The notes beneath the pieces are model-generated. The model was not told the origin of the DNA. It made no database searches and worked only from the letters and a program-made list of their open reading frames with translations. A stretch of 16,449 nucleotides of DNA from Labilithrix luteola. Lineage in GTDB: Bacteria; Myxococcota_A; Polyangia; Polyangiales; Polyangiaceae. The stretch covers positions 1 through 16,449 of the forward strand of contig JAMFST010000322.1 in the NCBI GenBank assembly GCA_026225435.1. The letters are read 5' to 3'. The position numbers and the translations under genes were made by a program. Below, one piece after another: positions 6,836 through 14,407 of the stretch; position 1 is the first letter of the stretch; each line of letters begins with the position of its first letter.

Positions 6836-7624
6836 TCACTGCGCGGTCCATCCACCGTCGACCGGCAGGCTGGCGCCGGTCATCGACGACGCCGCGTCGC
6901 TGCAAAGGAACACGGCGAGCGCGCCGATCTGCTCCGGCGTGGCGAAGCGCTGCGAGGGCTGCTTGGCGGCGACGAGCTTCTTCTGCGCCTCGTCGACCGA
7001 GATGCCCTCGGCGGTGGCGGCGGCGTCGATCTGCTTCTGGACCAGCGGCGTGAGCACCCAGCCCGGGCAGATGGCGTTCGCCGTGATGCCGGTGGTCGCG
7101 GTCTCGAGAGCGAGCACCTTGGTGAAGCCGACCAGGCCGTGCTTGGCCGCGACGTAGGCCGCCTTGAAGGGGCTCGCGACCAGGCCGTGCGCCGAGGCGA
7201 TGTTGATGACCCGGCCCCAGTTGCGCGCGCGCATCCCGGGGAGAGCGTGCTGCACGACGTGGAAGGCCGACGAGAGGTTGATGGCGAGGATGGCGTCCCA
7301 CTTGGCGACGGGGAACTCCTCGATCGAGGCCGTGTGCTGGATGCCGGCGTTGTTGACCACCACGTCGAGCGAGCCGAGCTCCTTGTGCGCGAAGGCGACC
7401 ATCTCGGCGATCTCCTGCGGCTTGGTCATGTCGGCCGCGTGGTAGCGCGCGCGAACCTCGTGCTCCGCCTCGAGGCTGACGCGGATCGCCTCGATCTCCT
7501 TCGCGTCGCCGAAGCCGTTGAGCACGATGTCCTGGCCGCTGGCGGCGAGCTTGCGGACGACGCCGAGGCCGATGCCGCTGGTGGAACCGGTGACGAGAGC
7601 GACGCGACGGGCGGAGGTGGTCAT
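6836..7624 (-). CDS. bdhA: D-3-hydroxybutyrate dehydrogenase (EC 1.1.1.30)
   Basis: This is a 262-residue cytoplasmic short-chain dehydrogenase that interconverts D-3-hydroxybutyrate and acetoacetate with NAD. The cofactor motif TGSTSGIG is at 12-19, with the family-typical LNGFGD after strand 2, and NNAG is at 91-94. The catalytic residues are Ser144, Tyr157 and Lys161. The residues that bind the substrate carboxylate in the Pseudomonas fragi enzyme (Gln94, His144, Lys152, Gln196) are all present here with a constant offset of two: Gln96, His146, Lys154 and Gln198. This separates it from generic SDR proteins. The ATG at 7624 is preferred over an in-frame TTG at 7636. No strong ribosome site is seen. 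It lies 175 bp upstream of the TetR operon on the same strand and diverges from the FAD-dehydrogenase gene. It supports a role in ketone-body or PHB metabolism. Confidence 0.93.
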   Translation of the reverse strand: MTTSARRVALVTGSTSGIGLGVVRKLAASGQDIVLNGFGDAKEIEAIRVSLEAEHEVRARYHAADMTKPQEIAEMVAFAHKELGSLDVVVNNAGIQHTASIEEFPVAKWDAILAINLSSAFHVVQHALPGMRARNWGRVINIASAHGLVASPFKAAYVAAKHGLVGFTKVLALETATTGITANAICPGWVLTPLVQKQIDAAATAEGISVDEAQKKLVAAKQPSQRFATPEQIGALAVFLCSDAASSMTGASLPVDGGWTAQ

Positions 7625-7704
7625 GCGCCAAACCAAGCACGGACGGGGCGGCTCGTTAAGGGGTCTCGCGGTTCTGGCACGCCGGTGCGCTATGGTGCGG
7701 CGTC

Positions 7705-9273
7705 ATGGAACGCACCGTAGATCTGGCGCTTTCGCCTCGAGAGGCCGCCGATCCGCGCGCGGTACAGGAGCTGGCCGAACGCACCTGCGGCTGGACGGAG
7801 GGGGAAGCTCGCGGGGTGCGCATCCTCAAGCGGTCGATCGACGGGCGCTCGCGCGAGGTGCGGGTGCGGCTGCGGGTCACCGTGTCGAGCGACAGGCCGC
7901 TGCCGCCCGTGACGATCGACAAGCCGGTCCACACCAGCGTGAGCGGCAAGCCGCCGGTGATCGTCGTCGGCGCCGGTCCCGCGGGGCTCTTCGCCGCGCT
8001 GCGCTTCATCGAGCTGGGGCTGCGGCCCATCGTGCTCGAGCGGGGGAAGGACGTGCGCGCGCGGCGGCACGATCTCGCCGCCATCACCCAGCGAGGGGTC
8101 ATCGATCCGGAGAGCAATTACTGCTTCGGCGAAGGGGGCGCCGGCACCTACAGCGACGGAAAATTGTACACCCGGAGCGGCAAGCGCGGGGACATCGAGG
8201 CGGTGCTCCGCAGCCTGGTGGCCTACGGCGCCAGCAGCGACATCCTCGTCGACGCCCACCCGCACATCGGGACGAACAAGCTGCCCGGGATCATCGCGGC
8301 GATGCGCGAGGCGATCCAGGAGGCGGGCGGCGAGGTGCGCTTCGAGGCCAAGGTGGTGGACCTCGTGTTCCGGCAGAAGGCGCACCGACGCATCCTCTCC
8401 GGCGTCGTCCTGGCGAACGGCGAGCAGCTCTCCGCCGGCGCGGTGGTGCTGGCGACCGGGCACTCCGCGCGCGACGTCTTCCGCCTGCTCGCCCGCCACG
8501 ACGTCCGCCTGCAGGCGAAGGACTTCGCCGTCGGCGTGCGCATCGAGCACCCCCAGCAGATCATCGACGCGGTCCGCTACCACACGGGAAAGGCGCCCCG
8601 CGACGAGCACCTGCCGGCGGCCAGCTACTCGGCGGTGGAGCAGGTCGAGGGGCGCGGGGTGTACGCCTTCTGCATGTGCCCGGGCGGCATCATCGCCCCC
8701 TGCGCGACCGAGAACGACGAGGTGGTCACCAACGGCTGGAGCCCGAGCAAGCGGAACAACCCGTTCGCCAACAGCGGCATCGTCGTCGAGGTGAAGGTGG
8801 GCGAGAACCCGTGGGACGACGCGCTCGCCGGGGTCGCCTTCCAGCGCGAGCTGGAGACGGCGGCGGCGATCGCCGGTGGCGGCGCGCAGGTGGCGCCGGC
8901 GCAGCGGATGGTGGACTTCGTCCGCGGGCGCACGTCGCAGGATCTGCCGGCGTGCAGCTACCCGCCGGGGGTGGTCGCGCGAAGGGTCGACGAGCTGCTC
9001 CCGCCCGACATCGCGCGCCGGCTGCGCGTCGGGCTCGAGATGTTCAGCTCGAAGATGCGCGGCTACCTGACCAACGAGGCGATCGTCGTCGCCGTCGAGT
9101 CCCGGACCTCCACGCCGGTGCGCATCCCGCGCGATCCTTCGACGCTGGCGCACCCCGAGGTCGACGGGCTGTACCCGAGCGGCGAAGGGGCCGGCTACGC
9201 GGGCGGCATCATGTCGGCAGCGATGGACGGGATCCGCGTCGCCGATGCCGCCGCGGCTGCCGTCACCGCGTGA
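7705..9273 (+). CDS. FAD-dependent dehydrogenase, COG2509 type
   Basis: This is a 522-residue flavoprotein of a conserved family with no settled reaction. An N-terminal domain of about 80 residues precedes the dinucleotide-binding VIVVGAGPAGLFAA (85-98, GxGxxG at 89-94). It is followed by ERGKDVRAR at the end of strand 2, then the family hallmark NYCFGEGGAGTYSDGKL (138-154). CMCPGG, CSYPPG and the C-terminal LYPSGEGAGYAGGIMSAAMDG FAD-closing motif are also present. The length and motif order fit the full-length family, so it appears intact. Its ATG follows a weak GGTGCGG. A TATGGT at 7691-7696 could serve as a -10 only for a nearly leaderless transcript. It diverges from bdhA across 80 bp and converges on the methyltransferase gene. 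A role linked to its neighbours is not shown. Confidence 0.9.
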   Translation: MERTVDLALSPREAADPRAVQELAERTCGWTEGEARGVRILKRSIDGRSREVRVRLRVTVSSDRPLPPVTIDKPVHTSVSGKPPVIVVGAGPAGLFAALRFIELGLRPIVLERGKDVRARRHDLAAITQRGVIDPESNYCFGEGGAGTYSDGKLYTRSGKRGDIEAVLRSLVAYGASSDILVDAHPHIGTNKLPGIIAAMREAIQEAGGEVRFEAKVVDLVFRQKAHRRILSGVVLANGEQLSAGAVVLATGHSARDVFRLLARHDVRLQAKDFAVGVRIEHPQQIIDAVRYHTGKAPRDEHLPAASYSAVEQVEGRGVYAFCMCPGGIIAPCATENDEVVTNGWSPSKRNNPFANSGIVVEVKVGENPWDDALAGVAFQRELETAAAIAGGGAQVAPAQRMVDFVRGRTSQDLPACSYPPGVVARRVDELLPPDIARRLRVGLEMFSSKMRGYLTNEAIVVAVESRTSTPVRIPRDPSTLAHPEVDGLYPSGEGAGYAGGIMSAAMDGIRVADAAAAAVTA

Positions 9274-9276
9274 GCG

Positions 9277-10062
9277 TCAGCCCGCGTGACCGAGAGGTCG
9301 TCGGCCTCTCAGCTGGCGGGTGAACTCGGTCAGCAGGCCCGCGGTGGCCATCGCCACGTTGAGCGATTCGGCGCCGCCGACGCGGGGGATGGCGATGACC
9401 TTGGCCTGCTCGAGCGCGCGGACGGCCGCCGAGATCCCGTGCGACTCGCTCCCCATGACGAGCACCGCCGGGGCGGCGAGCGGCACGTCGTAGACCGTGT
9501 CACCGCCCATGTCGGCCACGTAGAGGTTCGCTCCGCCGGCGGCGAGCGTCGTCAGCTCGTCGAAGAGGCGCACGTAGCGGACGTTGACCCGGAAGAGGGA
9601 GCCCATCGTCGACTGGACGCACTTGGGGTTCCACACCTCCATCGAGTCCTGGCTGCAGAGCACCTGCTGGATGCCGAACCAGTCGGCGATGCGCATCAGG
9701 CCACCCATGTTCCGCGGATCGGCGATGCCGTCGAGCGCGAGGATCACCTCGTTCGGCCGCGGCGGGCGCGCCTTGGCCTGGTCCGGCATCACCGCCAGGG
9801 CGATCAGCTCGTTCCCCTTCTCGAGGGTGCCGATCTTCTCCAGCTCGTGGTCGGGAAGGGTGCGCACCGGGACTTTCCTCGCGCGGGCCAGCGGCTCGAT
9901 GAGCTCGGTCGCCTCGGCCGAGGCGAAGATCACCTCCGCCTGCCACGACGAGCGGAGCAGCTCCTCGACCACCTTGCGCCCCTGGACGAGGAACCGGCGC
10001 TCCTCGGAGCGAAACTTCTTCTGCTGGAGCGCGCGTGCGCGTTTGAGCTCGGCTTGGTTCAT
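9277..10062 (-). CDS. SpoU/TrmH-family RNA 2'-O-ribose methyltransferase
   Basis: This is a 261-residue SPOUT enzyme that transfers a methyl group from S-adenosylmethionine to a ribose of rRNA or tRNA. Residues 1-90 form an L30e-like substrate-binding domain (KKFRSEERRFLVQGRKVVEELL). The catalytic knot carries motif 1 with Asn118 in DGIADPRNMGGLMRIADWFG, motif 2 LVMGSESHGIS (201-211) and motif 3 IPRVGGAESLNVAMATAGLL (225-244). All three are intact. The exact target nucleotide is not readable from sequence; 23S rRNA (RlmB-like) and tRNA Gm18 (TrmH) are both possible. The start at 10062 lacks a clear ribosome site. Its stop lies 3 bp from the stop of the converging FAD-dehydrogenase gene with no terminator between them. 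Confidence 0.92.
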   Translation of the reverse strand: MNQAELKRARALQQKKFRSEERRFLVQGRKVVEELLRSSWQAEVIFASAEATELIEPLARARKVPVRTLPDHELEKIGTLEKGNELIALAVMPDQAKARPPRPNEVILALDGIADPRNMGGLMRIADWFGIQQVLCSQDSMEVWNPKCVQSTMGSLFRVNVRYVRLFDELTTLAAGGANLYVADMGGDTVYDVPLAAPAVLVMGSESHGISAAVRALEQAKVIAIPRVGGAESLNVAMATAGLLTEFTRQLRGRRPLGHAG

Positions 10063-10107
10063 CGGTTGCGAGAGGGAGATCGACGTGCTCTATCACGCGG
10101 ACGGAGC

Positions 10108-11037
10108 ATGGACACCACCGGATCCCTCGAGAGCGCGGCGCTGACGAAGGTGCTCGCCTTCCTCGACGCGCATCGCCCGACCGAACGCTCGCTCGCGGCG
10201 CTGCGGCGGTACATGGACGAGATGCTCACCATGGAGCCGGTCGGGCAGGACGTGCAGCTCGAGGCGGTCACGCTCGGCGGCGTCCCGGCCGAGAAGCTGG
10301 TCGCGCCGTCTGCGGGCGACGACGGCGCCGCACTTTTGTACCTCCACGGCGGCGGGTACTCGCTCGGCAGCGCCGCCGGCTACCGGCCGCTCGGCGCCAG
10401 GCTCGCTCGCTCGTTCGGCGGCCCGCTCTACATGCTGGACTACCGCCTCGCGCCCGAGCACCGCTACCCCGCCGGGCTCGACGACGCGCTGGCGGCCTAC
10501 CGTGCGCTGCTCGCTCTGGGTATCTCTGCACGGAAGATCACCGTCGGAGGAGACTCCGCGGGAGGCGGCCTGGCCGTCGCGCTCTGCCTGCGCCTGCGTG
10601 ACGAGGGGGCGCCCCTGCCCGCCGCGCTCGGTCTGCTCTCCCCCTGGGTCGATCTCGAGGGGAACACGCGCTCGATGCTCACCTTCGGCCCGTCGGACCC
10701 CATCGTCACCCGCGACGGCATGCTCGGCCTGGCCGAGATGTACATCGGGCCCGCCGGCGACCGGAAGGACCCGCTGGCGGCGCCCATCCACGCCGATCTC
10801 CGCGGTCTTCCGCCCATGATCGTCCACGTGGGCACCCGGGAGACGCAGCTCGACCAGGCCGTCGCCTTCGCCCAGCGCGCGCGGGAGGCCGGCGTCACCG
10901 TCGACGAGCGCGTCTGGCCGGAGATGGTCCACGTCTTCCAGATGTTCCCCGCCTTTCCCGAGGCTCAGGCGTCGATCGACGAGATCGGCGCGCGCTTGCG
11001 GTCCGCCGTTGACAACCCGCGGCCCCCTTCGGAATAA
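10108..11037 (+). CDS. Alpha/beta-hydrolase, HSL family (bacterial family IV) esterase
   Basis: This is a 309-residue cytoplasmic carboxylesterase of the hormone-sensitive-lipase family, which usually acts on short-chain esters. The hallmark HGGGY oxyanion motif is at 80-84. The conserved DYRLAPEHRYPAGLDD spans 111-126, and the nucleophile elbow GDSAGG has Ser150. The C-terminal acid is in VGTRETQLD (Glu or the following Asp) and the catalytic His is in MVHVFQMF. No signal peptide is present. The open frame extends far upstream, but ATG 10108 is preferred because it is the first that gives the standard family N-terminus and does not overlap the opposing methyltransferase gene. GGAG lies only 1 nt before it, too close to be an ideal ribosome site. 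The gene diverges from the methyltransferase across 45 bp and sits 57 bp before the Bat operon, where moxR would be expected. Confidence 0.9.
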   Translation: MDTTGSLESAALTKVLAFLDAHRPTERSLAALRRYMDEMLTMEPVGQDVQLEAVTLGGVPAEKLVAPSAGDDGAALLYLHGGGYSLGSAAGYRPLGARLARSFGGPLYMLDYRLAPEHRYPAGLDDALAAYRALLALGISARKITVGGDSAGGGLAVALCLRLRDEGAPLPAALGLLSPWVDLEGNTRSMLTFGPSDPIVTRDGMLGLAEMYIGPAGDRKDPLAAPIHADLRGLPPMIVHVGTRETQLDQAVAFAQRAREAGVTVDERVWPEMVHVFQMFPAFPEAQASIDEIGARLRSAVDNPRPPSE

Positions 11038-11094
11038 GAGGGGCTCTTCGCGGGTCACCACGCCGCTGGCCCAGCTCTTCCCCGCCCTCCCCTC
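11038..11094 (+). other. Esterase-DUF58 gap without a clear ribosome site
   Basis: This 57-bp gap holds no terminator and no recognisable -10/-35 pair. Its last 24 nt are almost all pyrimidines (CCAGCTCTTCCCCGCCCTCCCC then TC) directly before the DUF58 ATG, so no Shine-Dalgarno sequence is available. The Bat operon may be read through from the esterase, or start near here. Confidence 0.5.
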
Positions 11095-12027
11095 ATGATC
11101 CCGAAGGAACTGCTCGCTCAGCTGCGGACGATCGAGATCCAGACGGCCAAGCTCGCCAACGAGCAGCTCGCCGGGACCTACACGTCGAGCTTCAAGGGGC
11201 AGGGGCTCGCCTTCCGCGAGGTGCGCCCGTACCAGCCGGGGGACGACGTCCGCACCATCGACTGGAACGTCTCGGCGCGCATGAACGACACCTTCGTGAA
11301 GGTGTTCGTCGAGGAGCGCGAGATGACCGTGATGCTCGCGGTCGATCTCTCGCCGAGCGAGGACTTCGGCACCCGCCGGGCCCCCAAGGCGCGCGTCGCC
11401 TCCGAGGTGGCCGCGCTCCTCGCCTTCTCCGCCATCCGCAACAACGACCGGGTCGGCTTGATCCTCTCCACCGACCGCATCGAGCGGGTGGTGCCGCCGA
11501 AGAACGGCGAGAAGCACGTGATGCGCGTCGTGCGGGAGATCCTCGGGCACGACGCCCCGAAGCCGCAGCCGTTCATGGCCGAGGACGGCGCGGGGAAGAT
11601 GCCGCTCGGCGCGCTCACCGATCTGCGCGGGATGCTGGAAGCGCTGGTGGGCGTGGCGCGGCGGCGGAGTATCGCCTTCGTCATCAGCGACTTCTTCGCC
11701 GAGGGGTACGAGCGCGCGCTGGCGCTGGCGTCGGCCAAGCACGACGTGGTGCCGGTGGTGCTGACCGATCCGCGCGATCTCGAGCTGCCCGACGTGGGAC
11801 TGGCGACCTTCGAGGATCTCGAGTCGGGCGAGACCGTGGTGGTCGACACCTCGGATCCGCGGGTGCGGGCGCATCACAAGAAGACGATGCAGGCGCTCGG
11901 CGACGAGCGGCGGATCCTCTTCAACAAGCTGGGGATGGACTCGGTGGAGATCGAGACGAGCGGCTCGTTCGTGCGGCCGCTGCGAGATCTTTTCGCCCGA
12001 CGGGCGCGGCGGGTGCGGTCGCGATGA
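11095..12027 (+). CDS. DUF58 domain protein of the Bat/MoxR-type operon
   Basis: This is a 310-residue soluble protein of the DUF58 family, whose members accompany MoxR AAA+ ATPases and VWA proteins. The N-terminus MIPKELLAQLRTIEIQTAKL is the family-typical start, which supports the ATG at 11095 despite the absence of a ribosome site. The DUF58 signature REVRPYQPGDDVRTIDWNVS lies at 41-60. A VWA-like fold follows, with a metal-site DLSPS (84-88, DxSxS) and FVISDFFAEG later. No membrane segment is seen. Its stop overlaps the next gene by 4 bp (ATGA, 12024-12027). It is the first visible gene of the operon. The family is thought to act in assembly or stress tolerance of envelope complexes, but the molecular activity is unknown. 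Confidence 0.92.
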   Translation: MIPKELLAQLRTIEIQTAKLANEQLAGTYTSSFKGQGLAFREVRPYQPGDDVRTIDWNVSARMNDTFVKVFVEEREMTVMLAVDLSPSEDFGTRRAPKARVASEVAALLAFSAIRNNDRVGLILSTDRIERVVPPKNGEKHVMRVVREILGHDAPKPQPFMAEDGAGKMPLGALTDLRGMLEALVGVARRRSIAFVISDFFAEGYERALALASAKHDVVPVVLTDPRDLELPDVGLATFEDLESGETVVVDTSDPRVRAHHKKTMQALGDERRILFNKLGMDSVEIETSGSFVRPLRDLFARRARRVRSR

Positions 12028-13259
12028 CCAGCCTCGGTAGACGAACAGTGTTCGCGATGTCCCTGGCACTGGGGGTGCTCGGCGCCACCGGCGTCGCCGC
12101 GGGAGATGCGTCTCCGCCGCCGGTCCCTGCGCCCGCCGCCTCGGCAGCCGTTGCCGACACCTTCGCTGGCGGCTGTGTCGAGTCGGTCCCCGCGTCCGGC
12201 ACGCGGCCGAAGATCGTCGACACCTTCCCCGAGCGCGGCACCTCCGGCTACGCGTCGACCCTGCGCGTGACCATCGAGCACGGGCGCGGCGAGAGCGTGA
12301 TGGCCAACGGGCTGTCGCTGCAGAGCGCCGGTGACGCGGCCAAGGCGCTCAAGTCGGCCGGCTTCGTCGTGCCCGATCAAGACGGCGGCGCCGGAGCGCG
12401 GCTGTCGGTCGCTCCGCCGGATCCGAACGCCAAGCCGACCGGCGCCGATCGGGTCACCTCGCTGTTCGAGTTCCCCTTGGTGCCGTTGCCGGACAAGGCG
12501 GGGCGCCAGACGCTGACCTTGCCGCCGGTGCCCATCGCCGTGTCGCGCGCCAGCGGGGAGATCGCCACGGTCTGCACCCGTCCGCACACCATCACGGTGG
12601 AGGATCCGACGGCGTCGACGCCCGAGGCCAGGCCGCGGAACAACCCGCCGGCGCGGGTGCAGCGCGAGGAGTGGACCTCGCTCAAGCACGCGCTCCTCTA
12701 CCTGGCGGCCGGGCTCGTCCTCGGCGCGATCTTCGCCTACTTCCTTCGTCGCTACCTGCGTCGCCCGCGTCCGGTTCCGCCGCCGCCGCCGCCGCGTCCG
12801 CCGTGGGAGATCGCGCTCGAGCGGCTCGACGAGGTGCGCCACGCCGGCCTCCTCGAGGTGCAGCGCTACAGCGAGTACTTCGACCGGGTGAGCGACGCGG
12901 TGCGCTCGTACCTCGGCGCGCGCTACGAGTTCGACGGGCTCGAGTCGACCTCCGACGAGATCCTGGCCGCGCTCCGGCGCGCGCGCATCGGCTCCCCCGC
13001 CCTGCCGTACGAGGTGATCAGCGCCTTCCTCGGCGATTGCGATCTGGTGAAGTTCGCCCGGGCGACGCCGACGCCGGAGGACTGCGCCCGCGCGCTCGCC
13101 GCCGGCGAGACTATCGTCCGCGCCACCATGCCGCGCGTCGGGCCAACCTCGCCCTTTGCCCCGCCTCCTCCGCCGAGCGCACCGTCGCCGCCTGCGCCTC
13201 CGTCTCCCGAGCCGGCACCGGGCTCGGTGCCCGAAGCTGACACGGAGATCCGCGCATGA
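12024..13259 (+). CDS. Membrane-anchored BatD/DUF4381-like protein
   Basis: This is a 411-residue single-pass membrane protein. Residues 1-27 look like a signal peptide (ending VAAG), followed by an Ala/Pro stretch and a periplasmic beta-rich domain (about 45-195) containing two Cys residues (51, 184). A transmembrane helix lies at about 222-242, flanked by RRYLRRPRP. A poly-Pro hinge (251-260) leads to a cytoplasmic helical domain, PWEIALERLDEVRHAGL to about 370, with RVSDAVRSYLGARYEFDGLESTSDEIL, the pattern seen in DUF4381-like partners of VWA proteins. The C-terminus is again Pro-rich. It is shorter than classical BatD but has the same topology and place. It overlaps DUF58 by 4 bp and BatA by 4 bp, with GGAG 8 nt before the BatA start. 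It probably docks the VWA proteins (inference). Confidence 0.75.
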   Translation: MTSLGRRTVFAMSLALGVLGATGVAAGDASPPPVPAPAASAAVADTFAGGCVESVPASGTRPKIVDTFPERGTSGYASTLRVTIEHGRGESVMANGLSLQSAGDAAKALKSAGFVVPDQDGGAGARLSVAPPDPNAKPTGADRVTSLFEFPLVPLPDKAGRQTLTLPPVPIAVSRASGEIATVCTRPHTITVEDPTASTPEARPRNNPPARVQREEWTSLKHALLYLAAGLVLGAIFAYFLRRYLRRPRPVPPPPPPRPPWEIALERLDEVRHAGLLEVQRYSEYFDRVSDAVRSYLGARYEFDGLESTSDEILAALRRARIGSPALPYEVISAFLGDCDLVKFARATPTPEDCARALAAGETIVRATMPRVGPTSPFAPPPPPSAPSPPAPPSPEPAPGSVPEADTEIRA

Positions 13260-14407
13260 AGCCCCGGGTCCTGCGTGGCATCATCGTCGTCCTCGGCGTC
13301 CTCCTCTTCCTCGCGCTGGGGGCGGTCTACCCGCTGGTCATGCGTCCGGACGCGTGGCTCTCGGCGAAGTGGCAGTTCCCCTGGTTCGCCGTCGGCCTCG
13401 TCCTCGTCCCCTTCGTCGTCTACCGGGCGACGCTGGGGCAGGACGCGCGCACGCCGCGGCTGCGCCTCTCGACGATCATGCCGCTGGTGAGCGGACCGCG
13501 CGGGTTCCGCTCGCGGCTGCGCGATCTGCCCGGCATCCTCCGCGGCGCCGCGCTGGTGCTCGGGATCGCCGCGCTCGCCCGTCCGGAGAACGTGCTCCGC
13601 GGCGAGGACGCGGAGGAGCGCGGGATCGACATCGTCATCACGCTCGATCTCTCCGGCTCGATGAAGGCGCTGATGGAGACCTTGCCGCCGCCGCCGCCCG
13701 CCGGCGTGCCGCAGCCGAAGGTTCCGCACCGCCTCACGCGTATCGACACGGCGAAGGAGGTCATCCTCGACTTCATCTCGCGGCGAAAGAACGACCGCAT
13801 CGGCGTCGTCGTCTTCGGCCGCCAGGCGTACATCGTCTCGCCGCCGACCCTGGACAAGTCGGTGCTCGTCTCGCTCGTCTCCAAGATCCGCCTCGAGGAC
13901 ATCGACGGCAACGGTACTGCCATCGGCGACGCTGTCGGCACCGCCGTCGCCCGCCTGCGCCGCTCGAGCGCGCGCTCCAAGGCGATCATCCTGCTCACCG
14001 ACGGCGACAGCAACAGCGGCGCCATCGCCCCCGACTACGCCGCGCACCTGGCGCAGACGCAGGGGGTGAAGATCTACACCGTGCAGATCGGCAACGGCGA
14101 CGAGGTCGACGTGCAGGACGGGATCGACATCTTCGGCCAGCCGCACTTCAGCCGCGCGCGCTTCCCGGTCAACCCGGAGCTGCTCAAGAAGATGGCCAGC
14201 GAGACCGGCGGCGACAGCTTCGTCGCCACCGACCGCACCGGTCTCGAGCTCTCGATGCACAAGATCCTCGATCACCTGGAGACGACGCGCTTCGAGGCGC
14301 AGTCGGCGACGACCGAGGATCTCTTCGGCTTCCTCCTGGTGCCCGCCGTCGCGCTCATCGCCCTCGAGGCGCTCGTCCGCCTGTTCCTCGTGCGGAGGTT
14401 CCCGTAG
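13256..14407 (+). CDS. batA: BatA-like VWA-domain membrane protein
   Basis: This is a 383-residue protein with hydrophobic segments at about 7-27, 42-56 and 93-108, a VWA domain (about 124-340) and a C-terminal transmembrane helix (about 357-378). This is the normal BatA topology, with the VWA domain most likely in the periplasm. The metal-ion-dependent adhesion site is complete: DLSGS (131-135), Thr221 (GNGTAIGD) and Asp249 (LLTDGDSNSG). An unusual Pro-rich insert (PPPPPAGVPQPKVPH, 144-158) sits just after the DxSxS loop. The ATG overlaps the preceding stop, has GGAG 8 nt upstream, and the stop TAG is directly followed by the BatB ATG. The family role in Bacteroides aerotolerance and in spirochaete envelope fitness is known only at phenotype level. 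Confidence 0.88.
   Translation: MKPRVLRGIIVVLGVLLFLALGAVYPLVMRPDAWLSAKWQFPWFAVGLVLVPFVVYRATLGQDARTPRLRLSTIMPLVSGPRGFRSRLRDLPGILRGAALVLGIAALARPENVLRGEDAEERGIDIVITLDLSGSMKALMETLPPPPPAGVPQPKVPHRLTRIDTAKEVILDFISRRKNDRIGVVVFGRQAYIVSPPTLDKSVLVSLVSKIRLEDIDGNGTAIGDAVGTAVARLRRSSARSKAIILLTDGDSNSGAIAPDYAAHLAQTQGVKIYTVQIGNGDEVDVQDGIDIFGQPHFSRARFPVNPELLKKMASETGGDSFVATDRTGLELSMHKILDHLETTRFEAQSATTEDLFGFLLVPAVALIALEALVRLFLVRRFP
13685..13729 (+). other. Proline-rich insertion beside the BatA metal site
   Basis: These codons encode residues 144-158 of the BatA-like protein (five prolines, then AGVPQPKVPH), placed between the DxSxS loop and the first VWA helix (RIDTAKEVILDF). The neighbouring BatB has only a short ARDIAPNR loop at the same place, so the insert is specific to the first VWA protein. 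Confidence 0.7.

Noticed and set aside
7675..7691. Sigma-54-like promoter (TGGCAC...TGCGC) before the FAD-dehydrogenase
   Set aside because: The downstream GC element is off by one base from the strict GG-to-GC spacing and lacks the TTGC core.
9286..10107. Upstream extension of the esterase frame to 583 residues
   Set aside because: This part lies antisense to the SpoU-type methyltransferase, is Arg/His/Asp-rich and has no domain; the esterase family starts near 10108.
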